Source: Neckera pumila
Taxonomy: Eukaryota; Streptophyta; Bryopsida; Hypnales; Neckeraceae
Direction of reading: 5' to 3'
Assembly: GCA_963969595.1 (NCBI GenBank)
Contig: OZ018412.1
Location: forward strand, 746,501 to 810,500
Length of the DNA: 64,000 nucleotides
Below, one piece after another: positions 48,523-59,876 of the stretch. The notes beneath the pieces are model-generated. The model saw nothing but the letters and a program-made list of their open reading frames with translations. It ran no database searches and was not told the DNA's origin. Position 1 is the stretch's first letter. The number at the start of each line of letters is the position of its first letter. A program made the translations under genes and the position numbers.

Positions 48523-49891
48523 TGTGATAATGATTCAAACTAGAATTTCTATATGTCATTGGATTAGAATTAGCATGAATTCAAACCTTTTCTACTATCG
48601 TACACCTCAATTTATGCAAATGTCTTATGCTTTCAATATGCAAAAAATACCATGTTGCATTCAAAAATTGGGCTTTCTAGATCTTTTAAAGATAACTTTA
48701 TTAAACTAGATAGCAATGGAAAGCGTCAAATAACTTTGCAAAAGCAATTCTTTAGATTTTATATTGCTCAAATTGGTATAAGCAAAGGACAAGTGAGAGA
48801 CAAGCAATTTGTCTTTTGGCAACAAACAAGGTAGCAAGGAATCCAACAAAGGTGTTGACCATATGGAGGCAATCAACAAAGCTTGGAGAGATTCCTACTA
48901 TACTAATTTTGAACAAATTGTATTTAAATCCAAATCTAAACAAGTATTTTGCAACGTATATACTGGAAAGGGTAGAAAAGGAGTTCAATGAATGTCAAGG
49001 TATCGTCACTTCAAGAACTTGCCTAAAATGAAAAGCACAAAAGATTGTCATGGCCCCTCTATAATGGCGGTATTGACATTGTAACCCTTGAAATCCAATT
49101 TGAAGACAATGGTATTATAGGGGAGTTTTAATGTATTAAATCTTGCAAATATGTTTGCTAGGCAAGTAGATATAAAACCAAGAAATGTGACAAATTTAGA
49201 GTCGATTGTTACTCAAATTTGGTGTTGTTTGTGCTATGAGAGCAAAGTTGTTTCTTGATATGATAGGAAATCTCTTTAAAATGGTGATATTCCATATGCA
49301 ATTTTCAAACTACGTGGTCTAAACCGCAAAAAGTGCCAATTAGGATAAATATAGATTTCAAACCGCGCAATCTAAATCACAAAAGTGCCAAAGTTTGTGG
49401 AATGACACTATTTTAAAGATATTCCCCATTATTATTAATGTTGCAATTGTGAAAAAGGGATTCATTGTTTTTTATATTATAGACTCTTTTCAAGTTATAA
49501 ACCAATGATGCTAGTCCGTGAGCATAGAAAACATGCATATATTGAAATGTACAATATAAATTTTAATGAATGAATTATATGCAATGATGAATACACCAAA
49601 AAATATGCATACATTGGAATCTAAAAGATTCCAAATGTAAATAATAAAGATGCATGAAATATTTATGGATATAATAGGTTGTCTTAATTGAGAAAATGAC
49701 AGATGATGGACACCAAAAGAATATAGTTGGATGGAAGGGGATGTCGCCAAAGCGTGCATGAACCCTAAACATGCAGAGTTTGAAATAAACTCTTGACTTT
49801 TCCATCCACCTTATCAAGGTGTTGATATTTGTAGACATCTACATGACAAACGTCATGTAAATACCTCATGGTAAATTAGATTTCTTACCAT
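48523..49891. other. AT-rich intergenic DNA
   Basis: Frames up to 87 codons without family resemblance. Nothing else seen. Confidence 0.5.
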
Positions 49892-50102
49892 CACTAGAAG
49901 AACCCCGTCTTTATTAACAAGTCTAGATTTTTTGAAACGGATTTTTTGGGACATTTAAGTTGACATTTAGCTATTTTTATGTTTTTCATAAGTGTTCATT
50001 GGATGTTATTGTTGACATAAAAATAGCTACCATAGATGTCAAAAAAATTCATTCCAAAGAATCTAGGCTTGTCAAAAAAAAGGGGGGGGGGGGGGTCTAG
50101 TG
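49892..50102. mobile_element. Fold-back CACTA-like MITE, 211 bp
   Basis: Starts CACTAGAAGAACCCC, ends GGGGGTCTAGTG. Inner arms pair (acaagtctagatt / aatctaggcttgt; gctatttttatg / cataaaaatagc). The flanking trinucleotides (cat, tgt) do not match, so the duplication is decayed or the boundary differs. It contains a 15-G run at 50082-50096. Confidence 0.65.
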
Positions 50103-51450
50103 TGTTCCCATGGCATTTGAATTTTCATTGGCAACCTTAATGTTTGCAAGATGTCTACTATGAAACAAAGCCACATGTAACTAGCTATGACTAAATACTT
50201 CATTCCAAAGATAAATGAAAGCTCAGTTATATAATTGGCCTTGCAATTTGTTGATTCTTATGGGAAAAGCACTAGTGATAGGAAATTGTGTCCGATATAG
50301 TGTAAATGCAAGTGGCTATCGTTGTAATGATGTGATTCTTGGACTTCACACCTCCTAGCCACAATGGAGCCCTTCTATAAGGTAGAGCCAACGACGCTAG
50401 CGTGTGAGCCTAGAAATGCAAGCCTACAAGCCTTGAGCCTAGATTTGTTGAGCCTAGAGCTTGGAAACAAAAAAAAGAATGGAATTGTAAAGATTATCCT
50501 TTAAGATTTTGAAAATAAGTGGTATTTTTTAGAAAAAAAATTGAATTTTATGAAATTTTGTTACCTATGACCGTGGAAAATATATATATCCTATAACCAT
50601 GGAAGATAAAGTAGTCCACTGAACCCAAAAAATTTCATCAAAGTCTTCAAGTGAATTATTCAATCAATCCAAATATTACTTCACTAGACACTCTATCAGT
50701 TTATTTCCTTTCAAAAATTCAGTTAGGAATTTTAGAACTTTGCATTTAGTAAGACTTGCAAAATTACAGAAACTTGCCATTTCCAGCCTTCATAAACCAT
50801 TTCTCAACAATATGTCTTATATCACTAATTAACCTCCAAACAAACTTTGGAAGCAAATATAGATATGAAAACATATTCTAAGAAGAATGCTAGTAGCAAC
50901 TACAGTATTGCCAGAACTAGTATGAACCTCTCTAGTTAGCCAATTTGAGAATTCTAGCCCTAGTAAGGAGCAACTTCACTTCATTAAAGCTGAAGCTTGG
51001 GGCATGAATGAACTGGTCTTCCTTAGAATTCATCTTATAGAAATACCTAAAAAGATAATATAGGTGTTTGCAATTCACATACTGCGGTCAACCACCAATT
51101 GCAGCCATGGCCATGTCTACAAAACTAAGGCAAGAACATTCTGGGAACATGCTAATAGAAATGTGGTAAATATTTGAAGAACTATCAGTTCCAATTTCCA
51201 GACATATTATGGCTCCAAGCCCTGGAAATGGTAGCATGGTAACACTGATGATGCTTCCCTTCACATTTTGAGCGCTCTCCCACTTGTTTTGATGTTCAAT
51301 TGTTGGTACATTTGAGATCCTTCAAATATTCTTTCCCTTCCAAGTTGTTGGATATTGATTTGAGTTTGCAGGGCTTCTATGCTCAAACGTGGTAGGCTCA
51401 AAAACTCTCAACATGGTGAATAGACAACATGGAGACATAGCCTCACATGC
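50103..51450. other. Intergenic, 3' side of the MULE pseudogene
   Basis: No gene recognised. A short repetitive patch (gagcctag variants) lies at 50407-50465. Confidence 0.45.
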
Positions 51451-54400
51451 TTATAGATGAAAACCCGCATCTTGAAGAAGAAGCGTCTTTTGCCTTGTTA
51501 GATTTGTGCCTATGAGGATTGGCCAAACTTCTAGATCTTCGGGCCAATCTAAAACCCATGAGCATTGAGATCCCATCACACATTGTCGTATGTCATCGGA
51601 ACAAAACCAAAAGTCAGAGACAATCACCTCAGTAGATTTATACTCTTTCTTAAGCCCGCGGTAGGTTGGAGCTGGAGTGCCATTGGAGTTGGAATGTCGA
51701 TTTACAATGCAAGCAAGGCATTTTTTCTTGGTTCTACACTACTGGGCATGGCACTTTGCAGCAGACTTGTGGGAGATTCTTGCAATGTGCCATTGTGACA
51801 CATCACAATCTGACTCCATTAGCGAGGGTGACATGAGGAACTTCTCCAACATAGGTAGTGATTGAAGTTGGCTCTAATGCTGGAGAACAAATAGATCTAG
51901 ATCTAATTTGAACTCAAGGTTGTGAAAAATTAACCTTATCTGGTCGATGTAAATCACCATCTGAGCCGATGGGAAGATCCAACCTCCTCTTCAAACTTCC
52001 AAACACCTCTTCTCCCTCCAAGTCTGGGACACAAGTGGCCATTTCATGAACCCCTTTCAATTGGTTCAGAGCCTCCATCAACTTCTTCGGATCTCCACTT
52101 CAACGAACAGCTCTCAATTTCAACTCCTATTTCAAAGGCCTAGTTCCAGATGCTGGTCCATTTAGATATGCTTAGTAATTTGTCATCTGCATAAAGGCAT
52201 GGATGCTATCATCACATGTAGCCGCGTACAAATCGTTTCCGCGATTTCCTGACTGTTGTAACCATTTGTTGTGAACTGTCTCAGACAGATTGCATGATGG
52301 CATATCTGCCTCTTCCTCAAGTGTCATTCCCTATATGTGTGAATTCTAGTAGTTAGATCATGCACAATTCAAATTATAGAATTCAAAAATTATGAAACAC
52401 AATTTGTGATATGATAAGAAAGACTCACCATTTGCCAAAAGCCACCCCACTATTGATATCTGAAGTGCTAAAAAGCCAACCAAAGATCCAATTCTTGGAT
52501 CCCATCTTCTGTAGCCGCTCCAGCTAATAACCACCATGCTTAAATTGCAAAGTACCTTGTCTCTGCTTCTTCCCTTGTCTTGGCATCCTTGTATTGCTTG
52601 CAAAGTCAATCATGCTGGTGTTGCAAGTCCAACTTTATAAGTTTTTGAGTATGCTTGTGGAGTGAATTGGTCCAAAACAATAGACATGTACGTTTGTGAT
52701 TCTCCATGGGATTCTTGGGGTCGCTTGATCCAAATAAAATCCTTACAGCATTCTAGTTTGCCATTGCAGTATTCGTCATAAATCCCTTGATATTTGGATT
52801 CTCCACTCCATGTTTCTTCATGAGAGCAATCAAACATCTCCACATAATACACTGAACCTCTGTATCCTCCGATTGCATGTCGCACACAGCAATCGTTTGA
52901 ACCTTAGAGTACCCCAAGTCGTAGACATGACAAGCTATTGTTGTCCAATCCTTCATGCGCTTCACATGATTGAACATCAACCATGCATTCTCAAGATCAC
53001 CACCCGGTTGCATCCGGCGGACCAGATCCACTCCACACCCAGGCTCTACTACGAGCATCTTAAAAAGATAAACCTTCTCCTTTCCTTGACCTAGAAATAC
53101 ACTGTTGTGTATGTATTCAATGGTAGAGTTCCGCTTCATATTCATAATTCGGTCAATGATCCCACCAGTACCAATATTTTGGAATGAAGAAATGATGTTC
53201 CTCACATTTGGAGAATTTAATATTTGAAACTTGTCCATGACCTCCTCAAGTGCTTTCCCCTCCAACATCACTTTAGTTCCAGGTCCTTTGTGAATCAAGT
53301 AGCTCTCAAAGAACTCCTTGCTAGCTGCCATAGCAATTGCTGAGTTTGTTGTTGTTGGAGTCTTTGATACCTCCGCCCCAATGAGTGTCGATATTGTGTC
53401 CAATGATTTGCGACAAGTACCAAGAGCAACCTCATGAAAATGTGTTCCTAGATGTATGCGCCCTCGAGTTGTTCCGTCCTTGCTCATAACATAGTAAATC
53501 CGAGCTTGACAAACATTTACACAAGTAGGAGGACTTTTGCATATCCTACAGAGGATGGTACTACCTACTGGAGGATCGCCACCAATTTTGAAAGAGTCCT
53601 TATAACATCCAGACCACTTTGTTTCATTTCTTGAAGATGACCTAGTCAAGAAGTCACAATTCAAGTTTGTACATACTAATTGTCCAACGCAATGTGACTT
53701 CCTAAAAGTCAAGTTGTCCGAGTTATGGATGTTAGTGGTGAAAGTCCTACACCAGATGTTCCCATCATAACATTTGTCCATCACATCAAGCATAGTACGT
53801 GATGCTTTACTAGATGAAGCACTCGGTAGTGGTGGCAATTGGAAAACAACATTTCTATTGTAAGCTAGCGGTAAACATTGCACGGGATAGAAAGGAATTT
53901 TGTCAAAGTTTAGGCTAGCAAGTTCATTCGTAGCCCCTTGAATATCACCTAGACGACGCAAGCACTAAAGAAGACTAGGTGTCTCTTGAAAGATAGGAAG
54001 AAGTAAAGGAATTGTTGTCGTTGCAAGCTTCCCAGAAGAATGTGTCATCGGCTTATGAGGAGAATCATCCTCTGACCCACTAGAGAGTTCTATAATGGGC
54101 TCTAACCTCTCTTGTTTAACGGAGCGCAAAATGGGAGGTGTAACATGTACATGTTCACCTGCCGAACTTGGACCCTCCGAATAAGTGGGGGTGCTATAAG
54201 ACATATCTACTATAGAAGTAGTAGAATGACGACTTAGAATCTCCGTAGACGTTGCCATGAGGGGAGGCGAGAGTCCACAAGCTCTGAAACGACTTGGAGG
54301 GAGCATCCAAAAGTGTCCATCTTCTCCTAGAAACTTCTGCAATAGGATGGATTCCTTCAACTGACCAGAATCTGAGATAACCTCTTCTTCGACATATATT

Positions 54401-54519
54401 GACAACTCAACAAATCTGAACCTAATATGTAGCATACAACTAGAAACTATTGCTAATTCCAATTCATTTGCAGGCAATAGCAAAGGAACCTCGTAACCAT
54501 CAGCTCTAATCGATACCAT
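51451..54519 (-). pseudogene. MULE-like transposase with zinc finger, decayed
   Basis: Exon 1 54519-52429, exon 2 52330-51958 (introns with donors gtgagt and gtgatt), last exon ending at the TAA 51453-51451. Exon 1 starts with an ATG and an acidic/Ser linker. It then has a zinc-type block of the WRKY-GCM kind (SHCVGQLVCTNLNC ... CRICKSPPTC ... HLGTHFH), then a transposase core (KTPTTTNSAIAMAASKEFF, AVCDMQSEDTE, LWLAFWHFRYQQWGGF) typical of Mutator-like elements of seed-free plants as I recall them. Exon 2 has KKLMEALNQLKGVHEMATCV; the end reads DFWFCSDDIRQC...FVLDWP-like. Stops interrupt it: TAG 53967, TAG 52755 (expected Trp), TGA 52609, TAA 52542, then TAA, TAG and TGA in exon 2 and one TAG plus a frameshift near 51740. 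Most are explained by single C-to-T or G-to-A changes. I found no terminal inverted repeats. Confidence 0.85.
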
Positions 54520-55596
54520 TCTCCTCTAAATCAAATCATTGCAGTCAATTTGCTACAAAAAATATTACTGATAGTAGAAGAACGTCTCACACTCTTATAT
54601 ACATGACAATATTTGATATTGAACCGTTGTGATTTCCAATAAAAAATGAACAAAATGTAAATAATCTAAAGGATACTTGTTAATGAAGATGACATTGTAC
54701 ATTTGCATTTATTATTTATGGTGGTAAATGCTCAGCGACGGCACCGGGTTTGAACCCAAGATCAGATTGGACCATTATTGAGTAGCTAATTTTTTGAATG
54801 ACATTTGGTGCACTAATCTCCATGAATACTTTTTAGCAAAATCTAGGCGGCACATTCATGACAAAAACAACATTGACAGCTATAGAGGTGCCATAATTTC
54901 AAATTCAAACTAACTTTATAGTAGTGCATTTGTCTATAATAAACCTAAATGGTTTAAAGTACTTCCACTCATCCATTCCTCATTGGTAGTTTCATTTGAG
55001 TTGTAGGACTTCAGAGCATCATTTTCTTTGTCTTTCAGAAGGATTGGATTTGTCTTGCATTTAGAAGCGCACTAGATATTTGATTTTTTAAACCTAGAAG
55101 ATGTCCTAGTCGCATTAGGTAGTAAGAAGAGGAAGCAATACATACCAATTAGTTCACTCAGATATTCAATGCCGGGAGCATTATTACGGTCCTTGATGAG
55201 ATCAAGCAAAGTCCTGGCCACTATTAAGGAATTTTCTTTTAGGGGAACTCAAAAAGCTTTAGAGTTTGATCATCACTCATCAACAACGGAGGCAAACATC
55301 TTGGAAAGTGTTGAAGAAGATCTGACTGCAATTCAAGAAGAAGTAAGTCACTCATTTCCATCTTGCTTTGGTTGTTTGAGATGTTGGTTGAATCTTCATT
55401 CATATTCAAGTCTTTGAATTCAATTATCTTAACCCTTATTTTTCATTTTATGTTCAGCTTCAAAAATACTTGACATAGAGAAATGGATTTAAGGTTCATT
55501 ATTGAACAACTGTTGATGTTGCTTCTTGAACCTAATGAAGTAGGTGAGTGAGATTCTTTACAATTTTTAGAAACTTGCTTGTCCACATTGAAGTAG
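54520..55596 (+). other. Intergenic, with one exon-like piece
   Basis: 55158-55340 (+) looks like an internal exon (acceptor cactcag, donor GAA|gtaagt) reading KEFSFRGTQKALEFDHHSST and EEDLTAIQEE. The next acceptor at about 55458 leads quickly to a stop. It could be an upstream part of the damaged gene at 60-64 kb. No family recognised. Confidence 0.35.
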
Positions 55597-55955
55597 TAAC
55601 GTCTAATTGCAACACTTGTCGTTTGACAACACCTTAAGCATAGCCTTAAATGAACACTCTAAAGTGGTAAAACTACCACAACTGTTCGAGTGCAAACGGT
55701 GAAAGATGATTTTTTTGAAGCAACCAATTAAAGTTTAGACAAATTGTAATTTAAGGGTGTCCATTCAAGGTGAGTAGGCTATCCTATGTTTTCAACTTTC
55801 AAAATTTGTAGAACATTATTAGAGTTCCAACAAATTACAAAACCACTTGGAGTGCATTTTTCTTGACTTCACAGTGTTTTAGGTAAAGAATTCCAAAAAT
55901 TTGGTCATTTGACCTTTCCAAGAGTGAAACGTAAAAAGTGTCTCTTCTAAAAATG
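55597..55955 (+). repeat. Left arm of a ~360-bp inverted repeat
   Basis: Matches the reverse complement of 59385-59740 (gtctaattgcaacactt; aattggttgcttcaaaaa; caccacttgg.. region; agagacac). Long terminal inverted repeats of this kind are typical of Mutator-like elements. The enclosed segment is about 3.4 kb. Confidence 0.75.
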
Positions 55956-56479
55956 TTGTGTACTATTATGAGTAAGTGTAGATCCCACACTCACGATGTA
56001 ATGAATCAAATGGACGCAAATGCTTAAATTCCAAACGATTGCTCATTCCAAACAAAGTCGGGGCGCCAGCACATTGTGCGGCAAACCGGCAGGGTTGTGC
56101 AAGGGTGGACTGGGCGGTTTGAGGGTTGCGTTCAATTTTTTCCCTATACCTCTTCTGTTGTTGCAAATGCAAATCAGCAAAGTCTGACTTGCTTGCTTGA
56201 TCTCAAACAAGTTAGGGTTATGTGGCTTGCTTGATCTGGAACAAGTTAGGTTTAGGTTGTTTGCTTGCTTTGAAAGAACTTAGATTTTTGTTGTTTGCTT
56301 AATCTGAATCACATTGCTTGCTTGATTTGAAACTTTTTTTATTTTGATTCAGCATACTCAATAGCAACCTTGTCAATATTGCGCCAAACTCTAATAGTGG
56401 CACTTAATAGATTGTGCAACTTGATTTTTGAAGAAATTGTGGTCCTTCTGTTTTCTCAAATATCATTCTCCTAACCTTA

Positions 56480-56708
56480 AAGACAAATTGTGGAGGATAT
56501 CAAAGGAGGGAATGTTGCGCAAGGGGTGCACACCCACTTAGAGATGTCTCGTCAAGGAACTGTGACTCGCAGCAATGTAGCACAAATGGTTGCACCTTGT
56601 GCAAAGGCAACAAGGAGTGCTTTAGGTACAGCTTCAAGTCCAGAGCAACATAGTGCAACTTCAAATTCGGAGCATTCCAGTACAACTTCAAGTCCGATGC
56701 GGAAACCA
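56480..56708 (+). CDS. Exon-like piece, S/T-rich, unrecognised
   Basis: Open from about 56480 and ending at a strong donor (CCA|gtaagt). Reads EDIKGGNVAQGVHTHLEMSR then a Ser/Thr-rich part (SATSNSEHSSTTSSP). It lies inside the long inverted repeat. It might be a 5' exon of the ParB-like gene or belong to the inserted element. Confidence 0.35.
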
Positions 56709-56766
56709 GTAAGTCCAATTATCATTTTGTCTTTTTTTAGAGCGCAATAGAGGTGTGTAAATTCTC

Positions 56767-56782
56767 CTTTTGGTACCAAAAG
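56767..56782. repeat. 16-bp palindrome CTTTTGGTACCAAAAG, site 1
   Basis: Perfect palindrome. Further copies are at 59017 (CTTTTGGTAATAAAAG, inside a larger hairpin 59000-59049), 59215 and 59322 (two variants) and 59861-59876 (perfect). Confidence 0.8.
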
Positions 56783-56829
56783 ACCTTTTAGTTGTGTTTG
56801 CACTATTGCAGCTTTTGAGAATATTGGAC

Positions 56830-57010
56830 TTTTCTCTGCACTATCTTTACTATAGCACCTTTTGAAAACATAGGATAGCCTACTCACTATCTCCACACTA
56901 TTTGAACATGCTTACTTCCGCATTATCATTACTGTAAGCACCTTTTGATATTACCTTCTAAAAACATAGGATAGCCTACTCACTATCTCCGCACTATCTT
57001 TACTCAAAAT
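56830..57010. repeat. Direct repeat, about 95 bp, two copies
   Basis: The phrase acataggatagcctactcac occurs near 56870 and 56963, followed by tatctcc.cactat. An inverted copy lies at 55770-55790. Confidence 0.65.
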
Positions 57011-57113
57011 TAGCTTGGTATGAGACCCAGTATAAGACCTGGCATGGGTCCTTTAGGCAAGCAACTCAAGCATGGCTCGAGGTCAGTTCCGACCTCCCCA
57101 ACCAATTGGTTAA

Positions 57114-58038
57114 TCCCTAAAGGACCAACATGCATTTTTTGGCCGTATAGAAATTTTGGGCAGGTACGTGTGGCTAGAGATTTTTATATTTTAAGCTGAA
57201 ATTTTAATAGAAGGTGGGGACAAGGAGTATCTTCATGTGCACCAAGTTTCATGACATTTTGAAATACGAGTCAAAAGTTGTGACCTAATGTATTACATTT
57301 TTTCGTAATTGGGCAGTTTAGGCAGAAAAAAAAAAAACTTTTTTTTTGGATTTTTTTTTTTGAAATTGGTTCTTTGCATTTAAATATACTTGAAAAGCCT
57401 TGAATCATTCCATTTCAATCGATGAGTCAAAAGTTATGAGGGTTTTTAGTTTGTGGGCAATAATAGATTCTCTACTCTAAAAAAAACTTTAAAGTTTTTT
57501 ATTTTACTCAATTTTCAATATTTTTAGAAAACAATAAGACCCTAGGATGTATATTGATTATTACAACATTACAACTATTGGGATTAGCATTTTTTAATTC
57601 CATAATTAAATTCTTAACAATTTAGTATTTTGAATCATTCTCTACTTCTTTTCTACTTACTATTTTTTTCCTATATGTTGTTCAATTCCAAATGATGTGA
57701 AATTTTTCAAGCATATAGCCATCTTGTTTAGGAAACTGAATTTTAAAAAGCACCACCTTTTTCAACATTTTTTCATTGAAAAGTGAGCTTGTGAAGTGCA
57801 GCTGCCCAATTTTTCGTAGGATTGAAAAAATGGTTTTGGAGACTTTGAATGCTTATATCTTATGATCCACATGGTGGAATTTTCTGAAATTTTTACCACA
57901 TGTTATCAAGACATTGTACTACAAGATTCTATGGTTACATGTGTCAAAAATTGTTTTTGACCAAAAATTTGGTAGTTGTCATAGAAACGGCAGTTTTGGA
58001 GCGTTTTTGGTGATTATATAGTCATGGAACTTTAGAGG
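57114..58038 (+). mobile_element. piggyBac-type MITE, 925 bp
   Basis: TTAA at 57110-57113 and 58039-58042; ends TCCCTAAAGGACC and AACTTTAGAGG. The first 230 bp track the left end of the 19.8-kb element (tttgggcag, aaggagta.ctt, tttcatgac, gggcag). The right end likewise (actacaagattctatggttacat, ggcagttttgg) tracks 24236-24330. The interior is non-coding. Confidence 0.8.
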
Positions 58039-58411
58039 TTAATGCTATTAATTAGTGTGCCGATTAAAGCAGGGACTCCCATGACTTGCCACATTTTGAA
58101 GTTTATTTGGGAGATCATCTAAAATTGACACACTTAACTTAAATATGGAAGTGCTCCACAGTTTGTAGTCTCAATGATGAACAAATTGCTTTAAATGACT
58201 CCAAATTTAAGTTATACCATTATGAATTTATAACTGATTTTGAGGTTTCACAAGGCCTTCCCGAAGAATGTTGTGACTTATACATATAGAATAAAGGTTG
58301 TCACTGAAGTCTGAGAGATCAAATTAGAGAGGTTGGCCTTGGTGTTGAAAAATGTGCTCTCATGTTTCATAGAACTTTGTGTCTAATACTAACAGCAATT
58401 CTTTATCCTTT

Positions 58412-58440
58412 GGATCATGGATCATGGATCATGGATCATG
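58412..58440. repeat. (GGATCAT)n, four units
   Basis: Perfect 7-bp tandem repeat. Confidence 0.9.
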
Positions 58441-58999
58441 TATTTATTTTCATACAACAAGTATCAATAATGGCTTTTGCAACAGGAATGTAACTACAAA
58501 TAATTACACTTGTTTTGATTAGATACCTTAAATGGTCTTTGGGAAAATCTTAGTTAATATCGTGCACATATTGAATTTGACAATGTATATACTAGAATTC
58601 ATGTTTGTTTTGGTTGAGGATTTAACACATATTGAATTTGAGAATGTACACAAAATGAACACCAGAACTAATGTCAAATTGTTCACATTTTATGCAAATA
58701 TTTATAAGGGTCAATTTTGCAATTACTTCCTTAGCAAGTATGTTGTTACGAGCTCAATCGAAAACTTTGCTATGAACTAGAGCTGCATTCTACCAATGAT
58801 GTTTTAAAGTAATTTTTTTAAGGGAACATTGCTATGGATAAAAAGAGCAACATTTGCTTTGAGTTTCATGCCCTTTTTAATGTTTAATGTGGGGCTTGTT
58901 TTCAATTGTGAGGCATGCCCGGAAGACTCATGCCGAGTCTCATATTAGATCTCATACCGAGACCATGACATTGTATTGTTCTAAGAAATTAGCTCTATA

Positions 59000-59049
59000 T
59001 TGGTGATGTTGGAAGTCTTTTGGTAATAAAAGACCTCCAGCATCACCAA
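59000..59049. repeat. 50-bp imperfect hairpin
   Basis: TTGGTGATGTTGGAAGTCTT pairs with its complement ending at 59049. The centre is a variant of the CTTTTGGTACCAAAAG palindrome. Confidence 0.8.
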
Positions 59050-59384
59050 CACAAAGCTCATAGAAATCATTAACTTATGAACAATATATTGATAATTAAC
59101 CATATTAAATTCTAGATGCACATTTTGTACCAAGTAATTTGATGCTAAGTTTTGATTGCATAATATGGATTGAGCAATAAGAATTTTGTTCATAAATTAG
59201 AAAGGTCTATTCTTCTTTCGGTACTGAAAGATCAATTGGACATGGGTATTGCCGCTCTTTTTCTACTAAATTTCATAAACATATAGAACTTTGAGAGCTC
59301 TTTAGCAGGCTAGGTTTTTATCTTTTGTTACCGAAAGATGTTTTGATGGTTGTCCTTCATGCATCAAAATTAAAGTTTATTTGA

Positions 59385-59740
59385 GAACCTTAGAAGAGAC
59401 ACTTTATCTTTAAAGGTCAAATGACCATAAAATTTGATGAGGTTATTAGTAAACTCAAGAGAATCTAATATGCAACCCAAGTGGTTTTGTAATTTTTTGA
59501 CACTCTAGTAATATTTTACAAATTGATGAAGTTGAAAATATCGGTTTGTGTATTCACATTGAATGGAAACCTTTGAAGTACAAAATGTCTAAAATTTCAT
59601 TAGTTGCTTCAAAAATCTCCTCACCTCTAATTGGTTGCACTCAAGCACTTGTAGTGGTTTTAAATCTTTGAAATAGTCATTCAAGGCCATTTTAAAGTTG
59701 TAATGAAATAGAAAGTATTGCAATTAGATGACGCTAGTAT
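59385..59740 (-). repeat. Right arm of the ~360-bp inverted repeat
   Basis: Partner of 55597-55955. The outer end reads attgcaattagatgac, complementary to the outer end of the left arm. Confidence 0.75.
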
Positions 59741-59860
59741 ACATATTATTGTTTATACTAAAGATATGTGATGATCAAATGCCAAGTGAATGATGAATTG
59801 TTCATTGTTGAAATCTTTGACAATTTAAATATAGAGCTATTGGTCTTGCCTTGTCAAAGT

Positions 59861-59876
59861 CTTTTGGTACCAAAAG
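59861..59876. repeat. 16-bp palindrome CTTTTGGTACCAAAAG, site 5
   Basis: Perfect copy of the 56767 site, just outside the inverted repeat arm. Confidence 0.8.

Noticed and set aside
54735..54765. gggtttgaaccc resembling a tRNA T-arm or B box
   Set aside because: No cloverleaf, A box or acceptor stem around it; at most a SINE-like remnant.
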